Shown here: positions 44,554 to 53,385 of the stretch, piece after piece
How the letters are laid out: each line of letters opens with the position of its first letter
Position numbering within the stretch: position 1 is the first letter of the stretch
Assembly: GCF_017654605.1 (NCBI RefSeq)
Contig: NZ_CP072113.1
Coordinates: 2,542,001 to 2,606,000, forward strand
Length of the DNA: 64,000 nt
DNA from: Yimella sp. cx-51
Lineage (GTDB): Bacteria; Actinomycetota; Actinomycetes; Actinomycetales; Dermatophilaceae
Direction: 5' to 3'
Notes under the pieces: model-generated
Told to the model about the DNA's origin: nothing
Database searches by the model: none
The model's input: the letters and a program-made list of their open reading frames with translations, nothing else
Position numbers and translations under genes: made by a program

Positions 44554-45306
44554 TCAGAGAACGCGGGCGTTCAGGTAGGTCTGCAGAGCGCGGACCGTGC
44601 CGGCGTCGAGGTAGCGGGCGCCGTTCTGGTGGGCGCCGATGGTCCGCTGCAGGCTGCGCACGGTGGCCGGACCGATCTGGCCGTCCGGGTAGGCGCCGAC
44701 CTTGCGCTGCAGGGCGCGCTTGGTCATCGGGCCGAAGACGCCGTCCTGGGTCGTGCCGACCCACTTCTGGATCGCACGGGTGGTCATCGGGCCGAGGGCT
44801 CCGTCGACGACGAGCTTGCGGCTGGTGGTGCGCGACGTCGTCGGGGTGCTCACCGTGGTGGTGCCACCGCCCACGCGAACGGCGAGGCCGTTGGTGCGGG
44901 TCAGGCCCGCGCGACGCGAGCAGGTCGGCCAGGCGCCGGGACCCTGGGTGCGCAGGATCGCCTGCGCGACGATGATCTGCTGGTCGCGGGTGGCCTGGTG
45001 GGCGTACGCCGCGTAGCGGGTGCCGCCGAAGCCGGTCCAGCTGCGGTAGGCGAACTGCAGGCCGCCGTAGTAACCGTTGCCGGTGTTGATCGACCAGTTG
45101 CCGCCGCTCTCGCACTGTGCAACGCGGTCCCAGACGTTGTACGGAGTGGCTGCACGAACCGACGCCGTGGCGGTGGCCTGCGCGGAGGTCGTGCCGGCGA
45201 CGGCGCCGGTGCCGACCGTCGCAGCGGAAAGCACGAACACGCCGGCCGCGCGGCGACCGTTCGTCGACGCCTGCTTGGTGGCAGCGTGCTTGGGGGTGTA
45301 GCTCAA
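44554..45306 (-). CDS. rpf: Resuscitation-promoting factor (Rpf) lysozyme-like protein with C-terminal repeats
   Basis: A 250-residue secreted cell-wall hydrolase. TTG start (LSYTPKH) at 45306 lies seven bases after AGGAAGGA. A signal region ends near TTSAQATA. The Rpf domain (residues about 55-125) has WDRVAQCESGGNW with the catalytic Glu, GYYGGLQFAYRSW and GPGAWPTCS. The C-terminal part carries peptidoglycan-binding-like units of the form DGxxGPxTxRALQ at least three times. Rpf cleaves peptidoglycan and helps regrowth from dormancy. It is preceded by a ydaO riboswitch. Confidence 0.93.
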   Translation of the reverse strand: MSYTPKHAATKQASTNGRRAAGVFVLSAATVGTGAVAGTTSAQATATASVRAATPYNVWDRVAQCESGGNWSINTGNGYYGGLQFAYRSWTGFGGTRYAAYAHQATRDQQIIVAQAILRTQGPGAWPTCSRRAGLTRTNGLAVRVGGGTTTVSTPTTSRTTSRKLVVDGALGPMTTRAIQKWVGTTQDGVFGPMTKRALQRKVGAYPDGQIGPATVRSLQRTIGAHQNGARYLDAGTVRALQTYLNARVL

Positions 45307-45324
45307 AGGGGTGTCCTTCCTGAC

Positions 45325-45475
45325 GAACGCCGGCGGGGTTAGCTGTCGGGTTCGGGCTGTCAGGTGCCCGGCCGGTCTCCCGGCTTCACCCCCAGATCCT
45401 CGCGGATCGAAATGGGTCCCCCGTCCTCGGACGCACACGAGGTGCACGCCCCGCGCTCGGTGAGGTTAGGCGTTC
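45325..45475 (-). ncRNA. ydaO-yuaA (c-di-AMP) riboswitch upstream of rpf
   Basis: On the minus strand the leader contains CGCCTAACC, then GGGGGACCCA, GGGGGTGAAGCC and the near-universal 3' core CCGAACCCGACAGCTAACC (complement near 45336-45354), in the order of the ydaO aptamer. The aptamer ends about 20 bases before the rpf ribosome site. In actinobacteria this class precedes rpf and other wall-hydrolase genes and turns them off with c-di-AMP. The rest of the gap, 45476-45616, shows only promoter-sized sequence. Confidence 0.9.
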
Positions 45476-45616
45476 GAGCGCGATGAACATGGTCTGTGAA
45501 GTTGTTGTGCGCGGGTCGAGCGCGCGGACCAGGTCCAGACACCGCCGACAGCCACGCATACGTTACCGGCTCGTTGCACATTCATCCAGACCGCACAGGG
45601 TGTGATCTGGGAACGC

Positions 45617-47362
45617 TCAGCCCCAGTCGGCGGGAATGGATGGAATGAGACCGGCACCTGGCACCTGGCTCATGTCCGAATACGGCCACCAGTGCAGGGG
45701 CGCGTCGAGATTCCCTGCGAGGTACAGCGCACATCCGGCGGCCAGCGCTCCCGCCACCACCACGACCGCGAGGGTGACCTGCTGGGTGCGGGCCACCGTC
45801 CGCACCAAGCTGCGTGAGCCGCGTCGGGTGGCGGTGCCGCCGGGGCCCCACCAGGCCGTCGCGAGCGCCACGGCCGTGCCGACTCCCACGGCCAGCGGAC
45901 GGTCATAGGACGAGGAGAGATTGACCAGCCCTGAGGCGAAGGCCGTCGCCACCATGGCCACCGCGCCCAGGAAGGCGGGGATGATGCTGACCAGCAGCGT
46001 CGAGAACGCAGCCAGCAGTGCGTGCCAGGGTGAAAGCGCCATCGCGACCGCGGTGTCCGACTTGCGCCGGCCTGCCGCATAGCGCCGCAACACCATCGCG
46101 GTGATGGCCTTGTCGTTCCAGCGCGCCGCAAATACCCACGCAAGCGCGGCGAACCACGCGACGATCGGCACCACCGCAGCCACCGCCGTGAGCGCGACGG
46201 CCAGCGCCAGAAGAGTCCAGGTGCGGGCCGGCTGCCCGATGCGCGGGTCGCGGCCCGGCGCCACCTGCTGACCCACCTGCTGACCCATCGGCGTGGCCCA
46301 CGGCGCCGGGGCGCCCTGCTGCGGAGGCTGGACGAGTTCGGTGCTCGGGCGCTGTGGGCGCACCGGAGTCTGCTTGTGGTGCAACGGGGTTGTGTCCATC
46401 ACCGGCGGGCGTCGACGCTGCACGATCTCACCGGTGACACCACCGCGGGCGAAGACCTCGAGCTCGCGCAACACCTCATCGGCGGACGGGCGGTACTGCG
46501 GCTGCGGCGACAGAGCCGCCTCCAGCAAAGGCCGGATCCGTGGGTCGACGCCCGACAGGTCGGCCTGACCCCGCGCAACGCGGTCGAGGATGACCGGCAT
46601 CGGGCCCTTGCCGAACGGCGCCTGCCCGGAGGCGGCGAAAGCCAGCGTGGCCGCCCAGCCCCACCAGTCGGTGGCCGGTCCGACATCCGCACCGTCGATG
46701 ATCTCCGGCGAGAGATAGCCAGGCGTGCCCATCACGAGACCGGTCTGGGTGAGGCGGGCGTCGTCACCGATGTGCGCGATGCCGAAGTCGATGAGCACCG
46801 GCGCGTCACCAACCATCAGCACGTTGCCCGGCTTGAGGTCGCGGTGCACCACGCCGCTGTCGTGGATGGCGCGCAACGACTCGGCCAGCCCGCGGCCGAG
46901 GGTGACCAGTTGCGCCGGGGAGAGAGGACCGCGCTCCTCGACCACCTCGTCCAGCGGAGGACCGGGCACGTATTCGGTGACCAGATAAGGCTGTTCGCCG
47001 TCGACATCGGCGTCGATCACCCCGGCGACCCCGTCGGCCCGCACCCGGGTGAGCACCGCCACCTCACGACGCAGCCGCTCGCGGGCCTTGGAGTCGTAGG
47101 CCACGTGCGGACGCAGCACCTTGATCGCCACCTCGTCACCGGTCGGCGCCAGCGCACGGAAGACCACGCCCATGCCACCCTCGCCCAATTGACCGAGCAG
47201 CCGGTACGGGCCGATCTTGCGCTCTCGGCCCCGACCATTCGTTCGCGGCGCGTGGGCCGCGGGGAACTCTGCGGTGGCGTCGTCGTCCTGCGCAGGCGCG
47301 CGACCCGGCCCCGGGAGCCGATGGCTGCCGGTGGCCGATGGATCACGAGGCGCGGACGTCAT
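45617..47362 (-). CDS. Serine/threonine protein kinase with a multi-helix C-terminal membrane domain
   Basis: A 581-residue kinase. GQLGEGGMGVVFRA (P-loop), VAIKVL (ATP Lys), HRDLKPGN (about residue 170), DFG in VLIDFGIAH and SPEIIDG mark a PknB-like catalytic domain (residues about 50-310). A Pro/Gln-rich linker precedes about six hydrophobic helices (residues about 385-570). There are no PASTA repeats, so it does not sense muropeptides as PknB does. The targets are unknown. Start ATG at 47362. Confidence 0.92.
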   Translation of the reverse strand: MTSAPRDPSATGSHRLPGPGRAPAQDDDATAEFPAAHAPRTNGRGRERKIGPYRLLGQLGEGGMGVVFRALAPTGDEVAIKVLRPHVAYDSKARERLRREVAVLTRVRADGVAGVIDADVDGEQPYLVTEYVPGPPLDEVVEERGPLSPAQLVTLGRGLAESLRAIHDSGVVHRDLKPGNVLMVGDAPVLIDFGIAHIGDDARLTQTGLVMGTPGYLSPEIIDGADVGPATDWWGWAATLAFAASGQAPFGKGPMPVILDRVARGQADLSGVDPRIRPLLEAALSPQPQYRPSADEVLRELEVFARGGVTGEIVQRRRPPVMDTTPLHHKQTPVRPQRPSTELVQPPQQGAPAPWATPMGQQVGQQVAPGRDPRIGQPARTWTLLALAVALTAVAAVVPIVAWFAALAWVFAARWNDKAITAMVLRRYAAGRRKSDTAVAMALSPWHALLAAFSTLLVSIIPAFLGAVAMVATAFASGLVNLSSSYDRPLAVGVGTAVALATAWWGPGGTATRRGSRSLVRTVARTQQVTLAVVVVAGALAAGCALYLAGNLDAPLHWWPYSDMSQVPGAGLIPSIPADWG

Positions 47363-47422
47363 GGCACCACGTTAAGTGGTCGACCTGGGTACACCGCTCA
47401 TCGGCGCACCCAGCCGGGTGTC

Positions 47423-47857
47423 TCAGGAACTGATGTAACCCTCGAGGTGATCGCGTTCGGCCTGCAATTCCTGCAGCCGCGACTTCACCACGTCACCGAT
47501 GCTGACGATCGAGGTGAGCCGGTCGCCGTCGACCACCGGGAGGTGGCGGATGCGGCGTTCGGTCATCCGCACCGCGACGTCGTGCAGTTCCTCATCGCCT
47601 TCGCAGGTGTGCACGGTGGTGGTCATCACGGCACTCACCGGTGTGCTGAGCAGACTTTCGGCATCTGTGGCCAGGCGGCGCACGACGTCCCGCTCGCTGA
47701 CGATGCCGCTGATCGCCCCGGTGGTCGGGTCATCGACCACGACGACCGCACCGATTCCCTTCTCCCGTAGCAGTGCCACCAGTTCCGCAACGCTCGCCGA
47801 GCCGGCGATGGTGACGACTTCGCTTCCCTTGGTTCGCAGCACGTCCGAGATACGCAT
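47423..47857 (-). CDS. CBS-domain pair protein
   Basis: A 144-residue cytosolic protein made of two CBS domains (residues about 7-62 and 74-131), with GAVVVVDDPTTGAISGIVSERDVVR and RHLPVVDGDRLTSIVSIGDVV in the nucleotide-facing strands. Such pairs bind adenosine nucleotides and act as energy sensors. It ends 60 bp before the start of the kinase gene downstream; whether they share a transcript is unclear. Confidence 0.9.
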   Translation of the reverse strand: MRISDVLRTKGSEVVTIAGSASVAELVALLREKGIGAVVVVDDPTTGAISGIVSERDVVRRLATDAESLLSTPVSAVMTTTVHTCEGDEELHDVAVRMTERRIRHLPVVDGDRLTSIVSIGDVVKSRLQELQAERDHLEGYISS

Positions 47858-47923
47858 GGCTCAATGTAACCCGCATCACACTCGCGTGAGTAGCAATCAC
47901 CGCTCGTAGGTGATGACGAACGC

Positions 47924-48928
47924 TCAGGCGGTCGAGGAGCGCGCCGGTGGCGGTGCGGTGGAGTCACGCACCACGAGTTCAGGGTCGAACAACATCTCAC
48001 CGCGCGGATGCAGATGTCCCGCGATCTCCTCGGTCAGGGCGTGGACGATCGCGGCGCTCAAGGCGCCGACGTCCTGGCGGACCGTGGTGAGCGCCGGGGA
48101 GGTGTGCTGGGAAAGCAGCGAACCGTCGTACCCGACCACCGAAACGTCCGCGGGCACGTGCAGGCCTTCCTGTTCGGCGGCCCGGATGACGCCGAGCGCC
48201 ATGATGTCGGACCCGCAGATCACACCGGTCACACCGCGCTCGAGCAGGTTGCGCCCGGCCAACTCGCCGCCCTCGACCGAGAACCACGTCTGCTCGATCA
48301 AGGCTTCCTGTTCGCCGACCAGCCGCTTGAACTCCGCGACCTTGCGACTACTGGGCAGGTAGCGGGACTGCCCGGTCGCCAGGCCGATCCGCCGGTGTCC
48401 CATCTGGCGCAGATGCTGCAGCGCCATCCGCACCGAGGCCTCCTCGTTGCTGGCCACCGAGGGCACGTCGAGATCGCAGCGGTGCCCGTTGACGATGACC
48501 ATCGGCAAGCCACGCTCGCGCAACCGCCGGTAGTGGCTGACATCCGCGGAGGTGTCGGCGTGGCGTCCGCTCACGAAGACCACCCCGGAGACGCCGCGCT
48601 CCTGCAGCATCTGCACGAAGTCTTCCTCCTGCGTCCCGCCGGGCGCCTGGGTGCAGATGACGCAGGTGTAGCCGTGGGCGGCGAAGCGCGCCTGCAAGGT
48701 CTGACTGAAGATCGCGAAGACCGGGTTGGTCAGTTCGGGGACGATCAGACCGACGAGGCCAACCGTCTGACGACGCAGATTGCTCGGACGCTCGTAGCCC
48801 AGGACATCGACCGAGGTGAGCACGAGTTCGCGAGTCGCCTCCGAGACATTCGCCTTGCTGTTGAGCACCCGGCTGACCGTGGCCTCGCTGACGCCGGCGT
48901 GCTCGGCGATCTCAGCCAGCCGCGCCAT
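47924..48928 (-). CDS. LacI family regulator of the maltose-type ABC operon
   Basis: A 334-residue repressor. The helix-turn-helix is LAEIAEHAGVSEATVSRVLN and the hinge RRQTVGLVGLIVP leads into a periplasmic-binding-protein-like effector domain. I take ATG at 48928 (MARLAEI), seven bases after TGGAG; a GTG six codons upstream (48946) is possible. It is downstream of malG on the same strand (about 186 bp), so it could be read with that operon. Two matched palindromes near malE and the ATPase gene are its likely operators (inference). Confidence 0.9.
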   Translation of the reverse strand: MARLAEIAEHAGVSEATVSRVLNSKANVSEATRELVLTSVDVLGYERPSNLRRQTVGLVGLIVPELTNPVFAIFSQTLQARFAAHGYTCVICTQAPGGTQEEDFVQMLQERGVSGVVFVSGRHADTSADVSHYRRLRERGLPMVIVNGHRCDLDVPSVASNEEASVRMALQHLRQMGHRRIGLATGQSRYLPSSRKVAEFKRLVGEQEALIEQTWFSVEGGELAGRNLLERGVTGVICGSDIMALGVIRAAEQEGLHVPADVSVVGYDGSLLSQHTSPALTTVRQDVGALSAAIVHALTEEIAGHLHPRGEMLFDPELVVRDSTAPPPARSSTA

Positions 48929-49022
48929 CGGTGTTCTCCACTTCACTCCTGAGCCGCCCGCGATGCGGGCATGGTTCGTCGACGCAACTGCGGGCCGGCC
49001 GGATGCGGCACAGCCCCACAGT

Positions 49023-49051
49023 CGCTACCGATGCTGGCACCACCGGTAGCG
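49023..49051 (-). terminator. Weak hairpin after malG
   Basis: CGCTACCG (49023-49030) and CGGTAGCG (49044-49051) pair perfectly over 8 bp with a 13-nt loop, 64 bp downstream of malG on the minus strand and before lacI. It could partly end the mal transcript. Confidence 0.4.
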
Positions 49052-49114
49052 GCGTAACGCAGCTTTGTCGGAACTTGCCGAACCCCGCCCGACGAAGCGA
49101 CGTCCGGCGGTTCA

Positions 49115-50056
49115 TCACTTCACCGAGCCCTGGGTCAGACCGCCGACCAGCTGCCGCTGGAAGACGAGGTAGAGCACCATGATCGGGATCGAGCTCAGCA
49201 CCGATCCGGCGGCGAACTGACCGAAGAGCGCGTTGCGTTCGTTGCCCTTGGTCATGCCCCACAGACCGACGCCGAGCGTCTGGGCGTCCTTGTCGGTCAA
49301 GAAGATCGACGCCAGCATGAACTCACCGAAGAGCCCGACGAAGGCGATCATGAAGACCGTCACCAGGATCGGGGTCACCAGCCGCAGCGTCATGGTGAAG
49401 AAGATGCGGGCGTGGCTAGCGCCGTCGACCATCGCAGCCTCGTCCAACTCCTTCGGCACGGTGTCGAAGTAGCCCTTGAGCAGCCAGACGTTCGAGCCCA
49501 TCGCGCCACCCAGGTAGACCAGGATCAGTCCGAGCGTGGTGTTCAGGCCGAAGGCGGGGATGACATCGCCGATCCGGCTGAAGGTGATGTAGAGACCGAC
49601 GAAGGCGAGCAGCGCCGGGAACATCTGCAACAGCAGCAGGGCCATCAGCCCGACGCGGCGCCCCTTGAAACGCAGCCGGCTGAAGGCGTACGCGGCGCAT
49701 GCGCCGATGAAGACCGACAGGAATCCGCCGACCAGCGCGATGATGAGCGAGTTCTTGTACCAGGTGGCGAAGGGGCGTGCCTTGTCGCTGAAGAGCGCCT
49801 CGACATTGCCCATCGAGAAGCCGCCAGGCAGCAACGAGGTGGTGTCGAGCGAACCGGCCGGGTTGAGTGCTGCGGAGACCACGAAGACGATGGGGAACAG
49901 CGCGAACGCCACCGCGACCAGCGCCAGCCCGTGCCGCCACCACACACCGCCGGATCCGCGACGCGGTTTCGCCGGGGTCTTGTCACCGTCCACCCCGCCG
50001 ATCGTTTCGGTGGCGGCTGCCACCACGGACGGGTCGGGTGCAGGGCTGACGCTCAT
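49115..50056 (-). CDS. malG: ABC transporter permease, maltose type (MalG)
   Basis: A 313-residue inner-membrane permease with six helices. The N-terminal helix segment (LALVAVAFALFPIVFVVSAALN) is followed by a coupling EAA loop reading DEAAMVDGASHARIF, which docks onto the ATPase. The end TQGSVK matches MalG C termini. It overlaps malF by one base (50056) and so is coupled to it. It forms the heterodimeric channel with MalF. Confidence 0.9.
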   Translation of the reverse strand: MSVSPAPDPSVVAAATETIGGVDGDKTPAKPRRGSGGVWWRHGLALVAVAFALFPIVFVVSAALNPAGSLDTTSLLPGGFSMGNVEALFSDKARPFATWYKNSLIIALVGGFLSVFIGACAAYAFSRLRFKGRRVGLMALLLLQMFPALLAFVGLYITFSRIGDVIPAFGLNTTLGLILVYLGGAMGSNVWLLKGYFDTVPKELDEAAMVDGASHARIFFTMTLRLVTPILVTVFMIAFVGLFGEFMLASIFLTDKDAQTLGVGLWGMTKGNERNALFGQFAAGSVLSSIPIMVLYLVFQRQLVGGLTQGSVK

Positions 50057-51645
50057 CAGTTGACCTCTTCCAGGGCCTTGGTCTTGAGGAATCCGGGGAA
50101 GCTCAGCAGACCGACGATGATGAAGATGATGACGGCGATCGCTGATGCCAGACCGAAGTTGGGCGAGGTGCCCTCGATCGCCAGGCGGTACGACATCGTG
50201 ATCAGCAGGTCGGTCGAGCCGACCGTGGAGTTACCACCGGTGAACGGTCCGCCTCCGGTGAGCAGGTAGATCAGGCCGAAGTTGTTGAAGTTGAAGGCGA
50301 AGGACGCGATGAGCAACGGACCCACCGCCACCAGCAGCAGCGGCATGATCACCGAGCGCAGGGTGCGGATCGGACCGGCGCCGTCGATCTTCGCTGCTTC
50401 CAGCACGTCGTTCGGAATCGACTGCAGCGCACCGGTGCACACCACGAACATGTAGGGAAAACCGAGCCACAGGTTGGTCAGCAGGATCGCAGCGCGGGCC
50501 GCCCACGGGTCACCGAGCCAGTCGATGTTCAGGCCGGTCATGCCATTGATCAGCCCGAAGTCCTGGTTGAACATCGATGCCCAGACCAGCGCCGACACGA
50601 AGACCGGAATGGCGTACGGGAGGATCAGCAACGAGCGGTAGATGCCGCGTCCCTTGATCCGCGAGTCGTTGAGCAACAGGGCCAGCAGCATGCCCAGGAC
50701 GAAGGTGGTCAGCACCGACAGCAGCGGGAAGGCGATGTTCCAGGCGAACACCTTCAGGAAGCCTGACCGGAGAGTGTCGTTGGTGAAGATGTCCTTGAAG
50801 TTCTGCAGGCCGACGTTCTCCTTCCAGCCGACCGGCAGGGGCGAGCCCTGGCCGTTCTGGGGCACCCAGCGTGCGTCCTTGGCGACGTACACCTGGCCGG
50901 TCTTGGAGTCCTTGATCGTGTCGGACTTCTTGTCCCACACCAGGGACGGCTTGCCCTCGTAGGCCTGCGCGATACCGCTGGCCTTGATGCCGCCGGTCGC
51001 GGTCGGCACCGCGAAGGCCTGGAGGTCCTTGCGCTTGTTGGCCTCGCCGAGGTTGAGGATGCGGTAACCCTCCGCGGCAGTGATCTTGCCCTTGTTGAAG
51101 CCGGTGTCGGAGATCGTGGCCTTCGCGGGATCGAGGTCCTTCAGTCCGTCCTCGGTGCCGACGAAGGTCTTGCCCTTCTCATCGGTCAGCAGGAAGGTAA
51201 GCGGGCCGCTCTCCACGGGCTGGCCCTCGGGCACCGCAACCGACAGCTTGTAGTTGGGCGAGCCGGGCACCTGCTGCACCGAATAGGCGAGGTTCTGGGC
51301 AGTGGCGTCCTCCTTGGACGCCAGGTGGCCCTGACCGTAGTTGGTGAACGCCGTGGCGCCGGTGTAGACGATCGGCCACACCTGCAGACCCAGGAGCAGG
51401 AGCAGACCGGGCAGGAGGTACTTCATCGGCACGGCCTTGCGGGTGCCGTAGACCGCGAGCACCAGGAGGGCCACGAATGCGGTCGCTGCGACGGCGAGCG
51501 TGTAGCCCTTGTCGGCCAGCTTCATCGCGATGTAGAACAGCGCGCCCATCGCGGCGGCGATGAAAGGCCATTTCAGCAACGCGATCGGGTTGGCCCGGTC
51601 ACGCGTGGTCGCTGGCGCCTGCTTGGTGCTCGGCTCTGCCGACAT
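50056..51645 (-). CDS. malF: ABC transporter permease, maltose type with long periplasmic domain (MalF)
   Basis: A 529-residue permease. Three N-terminal helices (residues about 25-100) precede a hydrophilic extracytoplasmic insert (about 105-290), then the core permease domain with EAAKIDGAG as the coupling loop. That layout and length match E. coli MalF, whose large P2 loop contacts the binding protein; many Gram-positive MalF proteins lack it. ATG at 51645 follows GGAGGAG. The intergenic gap to malE (80 bp) holds a strong hairpin. Confidence 0.9.
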   Translation of the reverse strand: MSAEPSTKQAPATTRDRANPIALLKWPFIAAAMGALFYIAMKLADKGYTLAVAATAFVALLVLAVYGTRKAVPMKYLLPGLLLLLGLQVWPIVYTGATAFTNYGQGHLASKEDATAQNLAYSVQQVPGSPNYKLSVAVPEGQPVESGPLTFLLTDEKGKTFVGTEDGLKDLDPAKATISDTGFNKGKITAAEGYRILNLGEANKRKDLQAFAVPTATGGIKASGIAQAYEGKPSLVWDKKSDTIKDSKTGQVYVAKDARWVPQNGQGSPLPVGWKENVGLQNFKDIFTNDTLRSGFLKVFAWNIAFPLLSVLTTFVLGMLLALLLNDSRIKGRGIYRSLLILPYAIPVFVSALVWASMFNQDFGLINGMTGLNIDWLGDPWAARAAILLTNLWLGFPYMFVVCTGALQSIPNDVLEAAKIDGAGPIRTLRSVIMPLLLVAVGPLLIASFAFNFNNFGLIYLLTGGGPFTGGNSTVGSTDLLITMSYRLAIEGTSPNFGLASAIAVIIFIIVGLLSFPGFLKTKALEEVN

Positions 51646-51678
51646 TCGCTTCTCCTCCAATGCGGATGTGCAGGTGGT

Positions 51679-51718
51679 CACCCCGTGGTGACGACCAATT
51701 CGTCGTCACCACGGGGTG
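51679..51718 (-). terminator. Perfect 17-bp hairpin between malE and malF (attenuator or mRNA stabiliser)
   Basis: CACCCCGTGGTGACGAC (51679-51695) and GTCGTCACCACGGGGTG (51702-51718) form a perfect 17-bp stem around CAATTC, seven bases after the malE stop and before the malF start. It can partly end transcription or protect malE mRNA so that binding protein is made in excess, as REP elements do between malE and malF in E. coli. Confidence 0.85.
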
Positions 51719-51725
51719 TCGAGAA

Positions 51726-53075
51726 CTACTTGGCCGACTTGATGCCGGCTTCGATCTCGGTCTGCGCCTTGCCCATCCGCGCAGCGGGGGTGCCGCCCTT
51801 GCCGGAGATGACATCGGCGAAGGCGAGGCCGAGCGGCTTCCAGACCGCGTTCATCGCCGGGATGTTCGGCATGAGCTTGCCGTCCTTACCGGCAGCTGCC
51901 CACGCGGCGACATCCTTGTCGTTCTTGGCGACCTCCTCATAGGCGGCGGTCATGGCCGGCGGACGCTGACCGATCTGGAACATCGCGACCTGGGCGTCCT
52001 TGGTGGTCATGAACTGCGTGACGAAGGTCTGGGCCACCGTGGCGTTCTTGGCCTTGGAGGAGACGTAGAACTGCTGCACACCCAGGAACGGCTGCATCGC
52101 GCCGCCACCGCTCAGCGAGGGAAGCGGGTCGACCGAGTACTTGATGCCGGCCTTCTTGAACGCAGGCAGCGACCACGGGCCGGTGATCTCGAACGGCGTC
52201 TTGCCGGTCTGGAAGAGGGCGTCGGCGTTCTTGTCGTCGATGTTGGTCGACAGTGCGCCTTCCTTGCCCAGGGCAGCCATCGCGTCCGCGCCCTTGATCG
52301 AGCCGGCGCTGTTGACGATCACCTTGTTCGCGTCGTACTGACCGTTGCTGCCGGTGCCGAAGATGCCGCCACCGAAGGCCGACAGGAAGGGGTAACCGTT
52401 GTAGGCGTTGCCCTCCTTACCCATCTGGTTGGACAGGATGTTGGTGCACTTCTTCGCCGCGATGCAGTCCTTGCCCGCCTTGACCAGTTCGTCCATCGTC
52501 TTGGGAGCGGTCGGCGCCAGGGCGGTGTTGCGCACCAGTGCGAGGTTCTCGATGCCGTAGGGCACTGCGTAGGTCTGACCGTTGTACTTGCTGGCCTCGA
52601 CCGCCTTGGCGTTGAAGCCCGACATCGTGTCGGCCGGCACCTGCAGCGTGGCAATCGAACCGTTGGCGACCAGCTCACCCATCCAGTCGTGGGCGCCGAC
52701 GATCACGTCGGGCGCCTGACCGGCCTTGAACGCCGTGCCGTACTGGCCGCGGACGTCGTTGGAGATCTGGACGGCGACCTTGACGCCGTTCTCGCTGGCG
52801 AACTTGTTGGCCAGGTTGGTGACGACCGGAGCTGCGGTGGCGTCGGCCCAGATGACCAGGTCGGCGTTGGTGTCGCGGCTGGGCTTGTCGCTGCTGAGCG
52901 TGGTGGCCGCTGCGGCCGAGCCCGCGTCCGAACCGGATGCGGAGCCGGACGCTGATCCGGAGGCCGAGCCGGTGCCGGTCGAGGTGCTCGAGCTGTTGCT
53001 CGAGCCGGAGCCGCCGCCGCAGCCGGTGAGAACGAGGGCCGCGCCGGTGAGGGCGACGACGAAGGTGCGCTTCAT
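51726..53075 (-). CDS. malE: Maltose/maltodextrin-type ABC substrate-binding lipoprotein (MalE)
   Basis: A 449-residue extracellular solute-binding lipoprotein (family 1). The signal ends in the lipobox LTGC (about residue 19-22). A long Ser/Gly/Thr/Ala linker, with SASGSASGS-type repeats, spaces the domain from the membrane. The mature domain has MalE-type segments NLALVRNTAL, PFLSAFGGGIFG and TPFEITGPWSLPAFK. ATG follows AAGGAGATTCC. It leads the malE-malF-malG operon; sugar identity (maltose, maltodextrin or another glucoside) is inferred from family and the LacI regulator. Confidence 0.9.
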   Translation of the reverse strand: MKRTFVVALTGAALVLTGCGGGSGSSNSSSTSTGTGSASGSASGSASGSDAGSAAAATTLSSDKPSRDTNADLVIWADATAAPVVTNLANKFASENGVKVAVQISNDVRGQYGTAFKAGQAPDVIVGAHDWMGELVANGSIATLQVPADTMSGFNAKAVEASKYNGQTYAVPYGIENLALVRNTALAPTAPKTMDELVKAGKDCIAAKKCTNILSNQMGKEGNAYNGYPFLSAFGGGIFGTGSNGQYDANKVIVNSAGSIKGADAMAALGKEGALSTNIDDKNADALFQTGKTPFEITGPWSLPAFKKAGIKYSVDPLPSLSGGGAMQPFLGVQQFYVSSKAKNATVAQTFVTQFMTTKDAQVAMFQIGQRPPAMTAAYEEVAKNDKDVAAWAAAGKDGKLMPNIPAMNAVWKPLGLAFADVISGKGGTPAARMGKAQTEIEAGIKSAK

Positions 53076-53152
53076 GGAATCTCCTTGGGGTCGGGGTCTC
53101 ACCGGACGAGGCCCCTGTGACGTCGGCCACTATGCCAGCGCTATGGACCGTT

Positions 53153-53168
53153 CTGCAAGATCTTGCAG
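53153..53168. promoter_or_regulatory. Probable LacI operator, perfect palindrome CTGCAAGATCTTGCAG
   Basis: A 16-bp perfect palindrome 78 bp upstream of malE. TTGCA/TGCAA-type palindromes with a 6-bp centre are the operators of maltose LacI regulators (MalR) in actinobacteria. Its centre architecture (N6) equals that of the site at 53329. Confidence 0.75.
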
Positions 53169-53328
53169 CCGATGTGCAAGCTCGGGCTTGGTCACAATTC
53201 CGCAACGCGGGTGTGCATCGGCTTTCCGAGAGCGCCCGCCGCGAAGAGTGACCCGCAATGACTGGCCATTTCCTCCCCTGATGCTTCATGATGTGACGCG
53301 GGCAACACCGTGGGGTGTTGTTCATTTC

Positions 53329-53344
53329 TTGCAGGCCTTTGCAA
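53329..53344. promoter_or_regulatory. Second LacI operator-like site, TTGCA-N6-TGCAA
   Basis: TTGCAGGCCTTTGCAA has 5-bp inverted arms with a 6-bp centre, as at 53153, and lies 42 bp before the ATPase start. Between it and malE (310 bp gap, 53076-53385) I see only promoter-sized sequence. Confidence 0.6.
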
Positions 53345-53385
53345 CGGATCGTCCGGCACGTTCCTGCCGGTGGAGGAGCACACTC

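Noticed and set aside
47924-48952. Plus-strand frame opposite lacI
   Set aside because: The LacI helix-turn-helix and effector domain are intact on the minus strand.
53076-53385. A small gene in the malE/ATPase gap
   Set aside because: No frame with a start, ribosome site and reasonable composition; the gap is explained by two operators and promoters.
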